Source: Rhizobium sp. (GTDB lineage Bacteria > Pseudomonadota > Alphaproteobacteria > Rhizobiales > Rhizobiaceae). Taken from it: 64,000 nucleotides of DNA. Both the position numbers and the translations under genes were made by a program. The notes under the pieces are model-generated. The model saw only the letters and a program-made list of their open reading frames with translations. It was not told where the DNA came from and did not search any database. This document shows positions 9,232 to 17,493 of this stretch, in pieces (the stretch's first letter is position 1; every line of letters begins with the position of its first letter). The stretch spans positions 1 to 64,000 of the forward strand of contig JAQGJP010000024.1 of the NCBI GenBank assembly GCA_028290545.1, written 5' to 3'.

Positions 9232-9966
9232 ATGACAGAAAAGCAGCCCGGCCTGATTTCCAGATATAGCGAGCACTATCGCGTGACCAGATCGGAGCAT
9301 CGGCCCTTGCCGGTGCTCTATCCATTTGCGGCGATCACTGTCCTGGTGATCATCGCCTTCCTGTTCCTCGATCCCATCGCCGCCGGTCTCTATGGCCGTT
9401 GGCCTGCTTGGCTCGCCAACTCCGCCGCTCATGTCACCGACGTCGGCAGATCCTGGTGGATACTGACCCTCACCGCTGCGATCATTCTCGGCGGATGGAT
9501 CATGCAGCGACTGTCCAAATCAGCGAGCGTCGGGCGGATCGCAACAAGCGCCACATCCATGGCCGTCTTCATCCTGTTTTCGGTCGGTCTGGCGGCCCTG
9601 ATCGCCAACATCATCAAGAGCGCCATCGGTCGTCCCCGGCCGATCATGTCTGGCGACAATGGCCTGTTTTCCTTCCATCCCTTCGCCTGGAATTACGATT
9701 TCGAGAGTTTCCCCTCGGGTCACGCGACCGTCAACGGCGCCTTGTTCATGGCTTTGGCGCTGCTGTTTCCGCGTTTCCGCTGGCCGTTGCTCATCCTCGG
9801 TGTCTGTTTTGCAATGACCCGCGTGTTCGTTGGAGCCCACTTCCCGAGTGACGTCACCGCCGGCTTCGGTTTCGGCATGTGGTTCGCTTTTGTGGCCGCG
9901 CTGCTTTTCTCGCGCATCGGCGTCCTGTTCGACACGCGGGACAGCAAGCTGGCCCACAAGGCATGA
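9232..9966 (+). CDS. PAP2-family lipid phosphatase
   Basis: Membrane phosphatase of the PAP2 superfamily, 244 residues. The three signature blocks are visible: KSAIGRPRP (about residues 127-135), PSGHAT (about 162-167) and RVFVGAHFPSDV (about 198-209), with the catalytic His in the last one. About five to six hydrophobic helices surround them. Likely substrates are undecaprenyl diphosphate or phosphatidylglycerol phosphate; sequence alone does not decide. It follows leuB by 30 bp and faces the MHS transporter across a hairpin. Confidence 0.88.
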   Translation: MTEKQPGLISRYSEHYRVTRSEHRPLPVLYPFAAITVLVIIAFLFLDPIAAGLYGRWPAWLANSAAHVTDVGRSWWILTLTAAIILGGWIMQRLSKSASVGRIATSATSMAVFILFSVGLAALIANIIKSAIGRPRPIMSGDNGLFSFHPFAWNYDFESFPSGHATVNGALFMALALLFPRFRWPLLILGVCFAMTRVFVGAHFPSDVTAGFGFGMWFAFVAALLFSRIGVLFDTRDSKLAHKA

Positions 9967-9996
9967 AAAACCCCGGCGCGATCGCTCGGGCCGGGG
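9966..9996 (-). terminator. Rho-independent terminator of the MHS transporter
   Basis: CCCCGGC (9971-9977) pairs with GCCGGGG (9990-9996). On the minus strand the hairpin is followed by TTTTT (9966-9970). It ends the transporter transcript and may also work weakly for the facing PAP2 gene. Confidence 0.8.
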
Positions 9997-10015
9997 TCAG
10001 GCTGGAAACCGGCAA

Positions 10016-11890
10016 CTACATCGCGTGGATGTCGTTGTTCTTGCTTTCCCGGAGGAAGAGGGTGCCAATGATCAGGCTCATGACCGCAATCACAATCGGA
10101 TACCAAAGGCCGTAATAGATATCGCCCGCGGAAGCACTGAGGGCAAACACGATCGCCGGAAGGAAGCCGCCGAACCAGCCATTGCCGATGTGATAGGGCA
10201 GTGACATGCCGGTATAGCGGATGCGGGTCGGGAACATCTCCACCAGCATCGCGGCGATCGGGCCATAAACCATCGTCACATAGATGACGAGAACGGTCAG
10301 GATCGCAATCACCTGGAACCAGCTGATCTGAGCCGGATCGGCGAAGATCTTGAAGTCACCGCCGACCGGAACCTTGTAGACCGGCAGTTCGGTGGCACCG
10401 TTCAGCTCCGCAGCTGTCGCCAGCTTGTCGCGGATCATCTTGGCGGCAGGCATGGTTTCAGGAGTCGTCGCCCTGATCTGTGCCTCTGTGAGGTTCATCT
10501 CGGGATTTGCGGCAACATAGGCGGCGATCTTAGGCTCGGGGACAAGAGCAGGAGAGCGAGCAAGCGGATAACCGGCATCCTTCAGCGCGAAATAAGCCGC
10601 TTTCTGGAATTTTGCGGTATTGGCTTTGGCCTGGTCACCGGTGTTGATGAAGCTCGGTATCACCGTATCCTTGATCTTGATGCTGGCGACTGTGCCTGCT
10701 GGCGCCGGCAGGATATCGTAAGCAATCGAGTTCTTGGCAAGGAAATCCGTTGCCACGTCGCAGGATGTGGTGAACTTGCTTGTACCGGTCATGTTGAACT
10801 GAAACGAGCAATCCTTCGGATCGGCGGTGACCGTCGCCTTGATCGTCTGCTGCGCATTGTAGAGTGCCGGATTGCCCGCATAGGTCAGAGCCTTGAACAG
10901 CGGGAAATAGGTAAGCGCGGCAAGCAGCAACCCGAGCATGATGATCGGCTTGCGGCCGATCTTGTCGGAGAGCCAGCCGAAGACCACGAAGAAGATCGTG
11001 CCGATGGCAAGGGACGCCGCCACCATCATATTGGCATCCCTGAGCGGGATCTTGAGTACGTTCTGCAGGAAGAACAATGCGTAGAACTGGCCCGCGTACC
11101 AGACAACGGCTTGACCCGCGACGGCGCCGAACAGCGCCAGCAAGGCGATCTTGGCGTTCTTCCACTGACCGAAAGCTTCGGTCAGCGGCGCCTTGGAACC
11201 CTTGCCCTCTTCCTTCATCTTCTTGAAGGTCGGGGACTCGTTCATCTTCAGACGAATCCACACCGAAACGCCGAGCAGGATGGACGAAAGCAGGAAGGGG
11301 ATACGCCAGCCCCATTCGGCAAAATCATCCGCACTCATCACCGACTGGATGAAAAGAATGATCACCAGCGACAGGAAGAGTCCGCCGGTCGCTGTCGTCT
11401 GGATCCAGGACGTGTAATAGCCGCGCCGGTCATTCGGCGCGTGTTCCGCGACATAGGTCGCAGCACCTCCATATTCGCCGCCCAGTGCGAGGCCCTGAAG
11501 CATGCGCAGTGCGAGCAGGATAATGGGTGCTGCTATGCCGAGCGTCGCCGAACCCGGAAGAAGACCGACGATGAAGGTCGAAGCGCCCATGATCAGGATG
11601 GTGATCAGGAACGTATACTTGCGGCCGACAAGATCGCCGAGCCGGCCGAACACCAGCGCACCGAAAGGTCGCACCAGGAAGCCCGCGGCAAAGGCCAGCA
11701 GCACGAAGATGTTGCGGGTTGTTTCCGGATACGAGTTGAAGAAGGCAAAACCGATATAGACGCCCAGCGAGCCATAGAGATAGAAATCGTACCACTCGAA
11801 CACGGTACCGAGCGAAGAAGCGAAGATGACCTTCCTTTCCTCCGCCGTCATCGATCGGGACGGGCGTGAAGCCACAGCGATATCTGCCAT
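10016..11890 (-). CDS. MHS-family MFS transporter with large periplasmic insert
   Basis: Major facilitator of the metabolite:H+ symporter (MHS) type, related to carriers for dicarboxylates, shikimate or betaines, 624 residues. N-terminal FEWYDFYLYGSL, the loop GRLGDLVGRKYT (about 82-93), LRMLQGLALGGEYGG (about 128-142) and GWLSDKIGRKP (about 305-315) are typical. Ordinary MHS proteins have about 430-450 residues. The excess is a hydrophilic segment of about 180 residues (about 340-523) between what look like TM9 and TM10, placing it in the periplasm. It contains two cysteines (about 361 and 377). The substrate is unknown. Confidence 0.88.
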   Translation of the reverse strand: MADIAVASRPSRSMTAEERKVIFASSLGTVFEWYDFYLYGSLGVYIGFAFFNSYPETTRNIFVLLAFAAGFLVRPFGALVFGRLGDLVGRKYTFLITILIMGASTFIVGLLPGSATLGIAAPIILLALRMLQGLALGGEYGGAATYVAEHAPNDRRGYYTSWIQTTATGGLFLSLVIILFIQSVMSADDFAEWGWRIPFLLSSILLGVSVWIRLKMNESPTFKKMKEEGKGSKAPLTEAFGQWKNAKIALLALFGAVAGQAVVWYAGQFYALFFLQNVLKIPLRDANMMVAASLAIGTIFFVVFGWLSDKIGRKPIIMLGLLLAALTYFPLFKALTYAGNPALYNAQQTIKATVTADPKDCSFQFNMTGTSKFTTSCDVATDFLAKNSIAYDILPAPAGTVASIKIKDTVIPSFINTGDQAKANTAKFQKAAYFALKDAGYPLARSPALVPEPKIAAYVAANPEMNLTEAQIRATTPETMPAAKMIRDKLATAAELNGATELPVYKVPVGGDFKIFADPAQISWFQVIAILTVLVIYVTMVYGPIAAMLVEMFPTRIRYTGMSLPYHIGNGWFGGFLPAIVFALSASAGDIYYGLWYPIVIAVMSLIIGTLFLRESKNNDIHAM

Positions 11891-12081
11891 AATAGCGATC
11901 CTCCAAAAATGAAGCCGCCGCAGTCCCTCTCCTCAAAGGGTGTTCACACTGCGGGCTCCATCTTAGAATGACAGAATTCGGACCTGCACGGCAGCCGTGC
12001 TTTGGGATTATGACCAAAGTATTAGGCGCAGTGCGGCGTAAAGCTGCTCACGTATCAGCGCCTGCGAATCCCGGCTTTGCG

Positions 12082-12109
12082 CTTGACTTCGGATCAAAAC
12101 GCGCTAGAG
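12082..12109 (+). promoter_or_regulatory. Candidate sigma-70 promoter
   Basis: CTTGAC at 12082-12087 is a perfect match to the rhizobial -35 element. CTAGAG at 12104-12109, 16 bases away, is a partial match to the -10 CTATAT. Transcription would start near 12116, 260 bp before asd. Confidence 0.4.
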
Positions 12110-12115
12110 GAAGTC

Positions 12116-12209
12116 TCGTAAAAAGGAACTGCTTCATGAATGGTCGCTTTTCAGCACCTGTTTTCATGCGCCGACCGGACGTCTCGTCCGGCGAAGGTTC
12201 GCTTTTTTC
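12116..12209 (+). ncRNA. Candidate small RNA between the MHS transporter and asd
   Basis: A promoter-like pair lies just upstream. About 60-80 bases later come CCGGACG-TCT-CGTCCGG (12175-12191) and a short GCGA-AGGT-TCGC hairpin followed by TTTTTT (12203-12208), which resembles an intrinsic terminator. The predicted transcript of about 94 bases has no sensible reading frame. It could instead be the asd leader with an attenuator. The RNA family was not recognised. Confidence 0.35.
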
Positions 12210-12376
12210 TCCTGTTTTCAAAACCAGGGCCACAAAAACGACGACGAAAACCGTCTGACGTTCCTGGCCCGCCGCTCTCTCCCCGGCACCAAGCCGGGAG
12301 CGGGACCTGACGCATATCACGTCGATCCAGGTCCAATCTCATCAACCGGCGGAGAGAAAAGAAAGAGACGAGCACA

Positions 12377-13408
12377 ATGGGTTTCAAAGTTGCAATCGTA
12401 GGCGCCACCGGCAATGTCGGGCGCGAAATGCTCAATATCCTCGCCGAGCGCGATTTCCCCGCCGATGAAGTCGTGGCGCTTGCTTCCAGCCGCTCCCTGA
12501 ACACGGAAGTCTCGTTTGGCGACAGGATCCTCAAGGTCAAGAATCTCGATAATTACGATTTCTCCGGCACCGATATCTGCCTGATGTCGGCGGGCGGCGC
12601 GGTGTCGCTGAAATATTCGCCGAAGATTGCCCAGCAGGGCTGCGTGGTCATCGATAATTCTTCGGCCTACCGCTATGAATCGGACGTGCCGTTGATCGTT
12701 CCGGAAGTCAATCCGGATGCGATTTCCGGATTCACGAAGAGAAACATCATCGCCAATCCGAATTGCTCGACCGCCCAGCTCGTCGTGGCCCTGAAGCCGC
12801 TGCACGATTATGCCAAGATCAAGCGCGTGGTGATTTCCACCTATCAGTCGGTCTCCGGCGCCGGCAAGGATGGCATGGACGAACTGTTCAACCAGACGCG
12901 TGCGGTTTTTGTTGCTGACCCGATCGAATCCAAGAAGTTCACCAAGCGCATCGCCTTCAACGTCATTCCGCATATCGATACGTTCATGGAAGACGGCTAC
13001 ACCAAGGAAGAATGGAAGGTGCTCGCAGAAACCAAGAAGATCCTCGATCCGTCGATCAGGGTGACATGCACGGCCGTGCGCGTGCCGGTGTTCATCGGCC
13101 ATTCGGAATCGGTCAATATCGAATTCGAGCGCGAGATCACCGCCGACGAAGCCCGTGACATCCTGCGCGAGGCACCCGGTTGCCTGGTCATCGACAAGCA
13201 CGAGAACGGCGGCTATATGACACCTTATGAGTGTGCCGGCGAAGACGCGACCTACATCTCGCGCATTCGCGAAGACGCGACCGTCGAAAATGGCCTGAAT
13301 ATCTGGGTCGTATCCGACAACCTGCGCAAGGGCGCGGCGCTGAACGCAATTCAGATCGCGGAACTTCTTGTTAACCGTGGTTTGATAAAGGCGGCTAAGG
13401 CAGCCTGA
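12377..13408 (+). CDS. asd: Aspartate-semialdehyde dehydrogenase Asd
   Basis: Reduces aspartyl phosphate to aspartate semialdehyde with NADPH, the branch point for lysine, diaminopimelate, threonine and methionine. It has 343 residues, the normal length. The Rossmann motif GATGNVG is at residues 9-15 and the catalytic cysteine is in NPNCSTAQ (Cys130). The stretch VSGAGKDGMDEL and HSESVNIEFE also fit. It stands alone between a long leader and a strong terminator. Confidence 0.96.
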   Translation: MGFKVAIVGATGNVGREMLNILAERDFPADEVVALASSRSLNTEVSFGDRILKVKNLDNYDFSGTDICLMSAGGAVSLKYSPKIAQQGCVVIDNSSAYRYESDVPLIVPEVNPDAISGFTKRNIIANPNCSTAQLVVALKPLHDYAKIKRVVISTYQSVSGAGKDGMDELFNQTRAVFVADPIESKKFTKRIAFNVIPHIDTFMEDGYTKEEWKVLAETKKILDPSIRVTCTAVRVPVFIGHSESVNIEFEREITADEARDILREAPGCLVIDKHENGGYMTPYECAGEDATYISRIREDATVENGLNIWVVSDNLRKGAALNAIQIAELLVNRGLIKAAKAA

Positions 13409-13428
13409 TCTTTTAGGCGTAAGAATAA

Positions 13429-13463
13429 AAACCCCGCAGGAAACGTCTGTACTTGCGGGGTTT
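13429..13463 (+). terminator. Rho-independent terminator of asd
   Basis: CCCCGCA (13432-13438) pairs with TGCGGGG (13454-13460), preceded by AAAAA and followed by TTT. Confidence 0.8.
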
Positions 13464-13543
13464 CGCCTTGAAGCCAAATACATCAGGCTGATATTTTTCT
13501 TTTGGCGATTCGGCGAACAACGCCGGTTGCGGGTGAGGGAACC

Positions 13544-14371
13544 ATGATCACGACACGGAAAGTCATCGTAGCGTTCGCGTTGTTTGCAGCATCTTTCTCG
13601 ATCAGCTCTGGGGCAATGGCCGCATCCTGCAGCAAGACCGCGGCGGGCTATGACGACTGGAAGACCGAGTTCGCCAGCGAGGCCGCCGCCCAGGGCATCA
13701 GCCAGCGCACGCTCGACAAGGTGTTCGCCAGCGTCTCCTACAGCAAGGCGACGATTCGCGCCGACCGCGGCCAGAAGAGCTTCAAGCTGTCGCTTTCCGA
13801 TTTCATGCGCAAGCGCGGCGCCAATGCCATCGTTTCGCGCGGTCGGAAGATGAAGGCAGCCAAAGCCGCACTTTTTGCCTCGATCGAGAAACGTTACGGG
13901 GTTCCAGCCGGCCCGCTGATCGCCATCTGGGGCATGGAAACCGGCTTCGGTGGCTTCATGGGCAAGGAACACACGCTGTCGGCCGTTTCGACCTTGGCCT
14001 TCGACTGCCGCCGCACCGATTATTTCACCGACCAGTTCTACGCCGCGTTGAAGCTGGTCGAGAACGGCACGCTGTCGGTCAATGCACGGGGCGCTGCCCA
14101 TGGCGAGATCGGCCAGACGCAGTTCCTGCCGAAGAACGTTCTGAAATTTGGCGTCGACGGCGACGGCAACGGCCGCATCGATATGGTCGGCTCGAAGGCC
14201 GACGCACTGGCTTCAACCGCCAACTTCCTGCGCGGTCATGGCTGGCGTCCAGGCGGGGCCTATCAGCCCGGCCAGGCGAATTATGGCGCAATTCAGGGCT
14301 GGAATGCCGCCTCGGTCTACCAGCAGGCAATTGCCATCATGGGCGCGCAGATCGATGGCGTCAGCCAATAA
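13544..14371 (+). CDS. MltB-type lytic murein transglycosylase
   Basis: Predicted secreted peptidoglycan-cleaving enzyme (SLT_2 / GH103 type), 275 residues from the ATG at 13544. AGGGAA lies just before that ATG; an upstream TTG frame lacks one. A signal peptide is visible (VIVAFALFAASFSISSGAMA-ASC). The catalytic glutamate lies in IWGMETGFGG and the supporting motifs EIGQTQFLPKNVLKF and DVDGNGRID-like (GVDGDGNGRID) follow. The C-terminal peptidoglycan-binding domain found in some relatives is absent. Confidence 0.9.
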   Translation: MITTRKVIVAFALFAASFSISSGAMAASCSKTAAGYDDWKTEFASEAAAQGISQRTLDKVFASVSYSKATIRADRGQKSFKLSLSDFMRKRGANAIVSRGRKMKAAKAALFASIEKRYGVPAGPLIAIWGMETGFGGFMGKEHTLSAVSTLAFDCRRTDYFTDQFYAALKLVENGTLSVNARGAAHGEIGQTQFLPKNVLKFGVDGDGNGRIDMVGSKADALASTANFLRGHGWRPGGAYQPGQANYGAIQGWNAASVYQQAIAIMGAQIDGVSQ

Positions 14372-14395
14372 GCAGTCTCAAAATTGCGAGAGAAA

Positions 14396-14417
14396 AGCGG
14401 CCCCGGCCGCTTTTTTT
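14396..14417 (+). terminator. Rho-independent terminator of the lytic transglycosylase
   Basis: AGCGG (14396-14400) pairs with CCGCT (14407-14411) around a C/G-rich loop, followed by seven T residues. The stop codon of the facing carbonic anhydrase gene (14416-14418) falls in the T-run. Confidence 0.8.
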
Positions 14418-15066
14418 ATTCCCGGTTGATTCCCGGTCGGGTGAAATCGCCGGTCTCCGGGTTCATCACCCAGAGTTCGCCGGTCGAGATATCGAACCAG
14501 GCACCGCTGAGCGTTATCCGCTTCTTCTCGAGCAGGATCCTGACGCAGGGAAACGTCATCAGGTTGTCGATCGAGGTGCGGATGGAAATGCGCTCGAGCG
14601 CACGCTGGCGTTCGGCGGCGGTCATCGATTTATAGCGCGAGACCTCCTCGGCCGCCGGCCGCAGCATGCCCATCCATTTGCCGATGAAATCGCCCGGCGA
14701 GAGCGGATTGCCGTCATGACTGAGCGCGGCGTGGATGCCGCCGCAGCGGCCATGGCCCATGACCACGATCTCGCGGATTTTCAGCGACTGCACCGCGAAT
14801 TCGAGCGCGGCCGAGGTGCCGTGATAGTGGTCGTCCGGCGCATAGGGCGGAACGAGATTGGCGACATTGCGGACCACGAACAGTTCACCCGGCCCGCAGT
14901 CGAAAATCGTCTCCGGCGCCGAACGTGAATCGCAGCAGGCGATCACCATCGTCTTGGGTGTCTGGCCGGCTTCGGCCAACATCCGATAGCGGTCGGATTC
15001 GCCCGGATAACGCCCGCTCATGAAGTTCTGGTAGCCTTGAAGCAAATGTTCGGGGAAATGATCCAT
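14416..15066 (-). CDS. Beta-class carbonic anhydrase
   Basis: Interconverts CO2 and bicarbonate, 216 residues. The zinc site is seen in ACCDSRSAPE (Cys, Asp-Arg pair) and in MGHGRCGGI (His and Cys). The stretch FVVRNVANLVPPY is typical of the plant/bacterial beta class. It lies 19 bp downstream of pdxY on the same strand and may share its transcript. Confidence 0.94.
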   Translation of the reverse strand: MDHFPEHLLQGYQNFMSGRYPGESDRYRMLAEAGQTPKTMVIACCDSRSAPETIFDCGPGELFVVRNVANLVPPYAPDDHYHGTSAALEFAVQSLKIREIVVMGHGRCGGIHAALSHDGNPLSPGDFIGKWMGMLRPAAEEVSRYKSMTAAERQRALERISIRTSIDNLMTFPCVRILLEKKRITLSGAWFDISTGELWVMNPETGDFTRPGINRE

Positions 15067-15085
15067 TGTCCGTCCTTCCTTCTGC

Positions 15086-15961
15086 CTATTTCCTCTTCGC
15101 CCGTGACGGGTGCATCAAATGCCTGATCTGCACCATCGCCATCGGCGTCGAAAAGCTCGAGTAATCTTCGGAAAGCATCAATTCGTCGGCGCCGCGCTTC
15201 ACCGAGCGCGCCAGGATCTCGAAAACGGCGGCGGTCGTCATCTGCAACGCCCGCTCATCGCCCTCGCCGCTCAGTATCCGCGACAGGAACAGCGCCGATG
15301 TCAGGTCGCCCAGCCCGTTCGGCGGATTGCCGACCATGCGGTGTTCAGCCATCAGCGCCACCCGGTCCGTCAGGAGCAGGTTGCCGATGCCACCGCTCAT
15401 CATCGGCACGGCCGAGGTCACCAGCACGCGCTGCGGCCCAAGCATGAGAGCAGCATCCATGATCTCGGCATTGCTTTCCAGCGCCACGCCCGTGAGCCAT
15501 GCAAGCTCGTAGCGGTTGGGCGTGGCGATGTCGGCCAGCGGCAGCAACTGATCGCGGATCGCAGTTGCGATCGTTTCGGGCACGTAGAGACCCTTGAGAT
15601 CGCCGATTACCGGATCGCAGAGATAGATCAGTTCCGGATTTCTGGCCTTGAGCGCCTTGACCAGTCGCGCCACGGCCTCGATCTGCCCGGCATCGCCGAA
15701 ATAGCCTGAAATGATAGCAGTGGGTCCAACAGCCCATGGCGAACCGATGATATCGTCGATGGCCGACGAAAACTGCGCCGACGGCACCGGAATGCGCGTC
15801 GAAGGGCCATGACCGGGATGCCAGGGCAGGATCACCGTCGGCATCGACCAGACCGGGTGGCCCATCGTCTCCAGACTGAAAACGATGGCGCGATTGCCGA
15901 CCGATCCCCGGATGACATGGCTGGAAATGGCGATGATCTCCGCCGGGCTGGCCTTGTCCAT
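15086..15961 (-). CDS. pdxY: Pyridoxal kinase PdxY
   Basis: ATP-dependent kinase of the vitamin B6 salvage pathway, 291 residues. The start ATG at 15961 (MDKASPAEII) is chosen over an upstream frame extension of 39 residues that lacks family similarity. Typical blocks are SSHVIRGSVGNRA, the GYFGDAGQ region, YLCDPVIGD, and the nucleotide/anion-hole motif NGLGDLTSALFL. Reading is towards the carbonic anhydrase gene. It diverges from the UMF1-type transporter. Confidence 0.9.
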   Translation of the reverse strand: MDKASPAEIIAISSHVIRGSVGNRAIVFSLETMGHPVWSMPTVILPWHPGHGPSTRIPVPSAQFSSAIDDIIGSPWAVGPTAIISGYFGDAGQIEAVARLVKALKARNPELIYLCDPVIGDLKGLYVPETIATAIRDQLLPLADIATPNRYELAWLTGVALESNAEIMDAALMLGPQRVLVTSAVPMMSGGIGNLLLTDRVALMAEHRMVGNPPNGLGDLTSALFLSRILSGEGDERALQMTTAAVFEILARSVKRGADELMLSEDYSSFSTPMAMVQIRHLMHPSRAKRK

Positions 15962-16110
15962 GAATTTTGTCCCCGCCTTTTCGGACCCTTGATTGCCGCA
16001 GCGCAGCAGATTGTCAACCGGATTCCCGTCGATGTCGATTTCCGATCCCGCCTTGAATGTGTCCGGGCAAAATGCCAAGCTCGAAACCGGGGCATCAAGG
16101 GGACAGCCAA

Positions 16111-17493
16111 GTGACTGAAATCGTTTTGGGATCGGACAGGAAGGCCGGCAAGCGCGCCATCTTCGGCTGGATGATGTTCGATTGGGCAGCGCAGCCGTTC
16201 TTCACCGTTGTGATCACTTTTGTTTTCGGGCCCTATTTTGCCGCGAGGATGGTCGCCGACCCCATCGCCGGACAGGCCGCCTGGAGCAATATCGGCACAA
16301 TCTCGTCGATCCTGATTGCCATACTCTCTCCCATTCTCGGCTCGATCGCCGACGCCACCGGCAACCGTAAGCGTTGGATCGGCTTCTTCGCGATCATCAA
16401 GATCATGTCTCTTTTCGCACTCTGGTACGCCGCCCCCGGCAGCTCCGTCGTCGCCATCGGCGTGCTGATCATCCTGGCATCCGTCGCGGCGGAATTTTCC
16501 ATCGTCTTCAACGATTCGATGATGACGCGGCTGATCGACAGCGACAGTGTCGGCAAGATTTCCAACATCGCCTGGGGGCTCGGCTATGCCGGTGGGCTGA
16601 TTGCGCTGTTTTTCGTGCTGCTCTGCCTGGCCGGAAACCCGGCCACGGGCAAGACGCTGATCGGCATCACGCCGCTGTTCGGGCTCGATCCCGCCATGGG
16701 CGAGGACGCCCGCATCACCGGGCCACTGGCAGCGATCTGGTATCTGATCTTCATCCTGCCTATGTTCCTGTTCACGCCGGATTCCGCGAAGAACGTCCGG
16801 TTGACCAGAGCGGTGGGCCAGGGCCTTTCGGAACTGCGGGAGACGCTGAGACAGCTTGCCAAACGCAAGGGACTGATGAAGTTCCTGATCGCCCGGATGA
16901 TCTACCAGGACGGCGTGAACGGCCTGCTGTTCCTGGGCGGCGCCTATGCCGCCGGCATGTTCGGCTGGCAGACCACCGAAATCGGCCTTTACGGAATCAT
17001 GCTCGCCGGCATCGCCATATTCGGCTGCATCGCCGCCGGCTATCTCGATGCGCGGCTCGGCTCCAAAACCATGGTGGTGATATCGCTGGTCATGCTGGTG
17101 GTGGCGACGATCGGCGACATCTCCACCGCGCCCGGCTTCACGCTGTTCGGCCTGATACCGCTCTCGACCGACGATAGCGGCGGGCTGTTCGGCACGGCGG
17201 CCGAGCAGGTCTATATCCTCTATGGCCTGCTGATCGGCCTGGCCTTCGGTCCCGTTCAGGCCTCATCACGCTCCTATCTGGCGCGCAGCGTCAGTGTCGA
17301 GGAAGCCGGCCGCTATTTCGGCATCTACGCGCTGTCGGGCCGCGCCACCGCCTTCATGGCGACTGCCCTCAACAGCATCCTGATCTGGATCACCCATTCG
17401 GCGCGCGTGGGCATGGCGTCGCTGATCCTGTTCTTCGTCGTCGGCCTGATCATCCTGTTGAGCACGCCGTATCCGGCCAACAAACGCGACTGA
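16111..17493 (+). CDS. UMF1-type (Atg22-like) MFS protein
   Basis: Major facilitator with about 11-12 transmembrane helices, 460 residues. The opening [25 protein letters not shown] is typical of the UMF1/Atg22-like group, as is the [17 protein letters not shown] block near the C-terminus. The start is GTG at 16111, chosen because AAGGGGA (16097-16103) precedes it at eight bases; the longer frame has no good signal. The substrate is not known for bacterial members. Its stop codon directly abuts the purH stop (TGATCA). Confidence 0.85.
   Translation: MTEIVLGSDRKAGKRAIFGWMMFDWAAQPFFTVVITFVFGPYFAARMVADPIAGQAAWSNIGTISSILIAILSPILGSIADATGNRKRWIGFFAIIKIMSLFALWYAAPGSSVVAIGVLIILASVAAEFSIVFNDSMMTRLIDSDSVGKISNIAWGLGYAGGLIALFFVLLCLAGNPATGKTLIGITPLFGLDPAMGEDARITGPLAAIWYLIFILPMFLFTPDSAKNVRLTRAVGQGLSELRETLRQLAKRKGLMKFLIARMIYQDGVNGLLFLGGAYAAGMFGWQTTEIGLYGIMLAGIAIFGCIAAGYLDARLGSKTMVVISLVMLVVATIGDISTAPGFTLFGLIPLSTDDSGGLFGTAAEQVYILYGLLIGLAFGPVQASSRSYLARSVSVEEAGRYFGIYALSGRATAFMATALNSILIWITHSARVGMASLILFFVVGLIILLSTPYPANKRD

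Larger units (their letters stand above)
11891..12376. other. 486-bp divergent intergenic region upstream of asd
   Basis: No convincing protein-coding frame is seen. The region holds a small hairpin (GCACGG-CA-CCGTGC-like, near 11985-12000), the candidate promoter and small RNA described separately, and a further hairpin CCCGGC-ACCAA-GCCGGG near 12283-12299 in the asd leader. A purine-rich GGAGAGAAAAGAAAG stretch precedes asd. Confidence 0.6.

Noticed and set aside
8041..9432. 463-codon minus-strand frame opposite leuB
   Set aside because: Mirror of leuB codon structure, no recognisable domain, no ribosome site.
11968..12320. Short frames of 96 and 90 codons in the asd upstream region
   Set aside because: Biased, low-complexity translations without ribosome sites; hairpins in the region fit RNA structure better.
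12317..14101. Open frame of 594 codons on the minus strand opposite asd and the lytic transglycosylase
   Set aside because: It crosses two well-supported genes and an intrinsic terminator, contains low-complexity charged sequence and has no family motif; it is a shadow caused by GC-rich codon bias.
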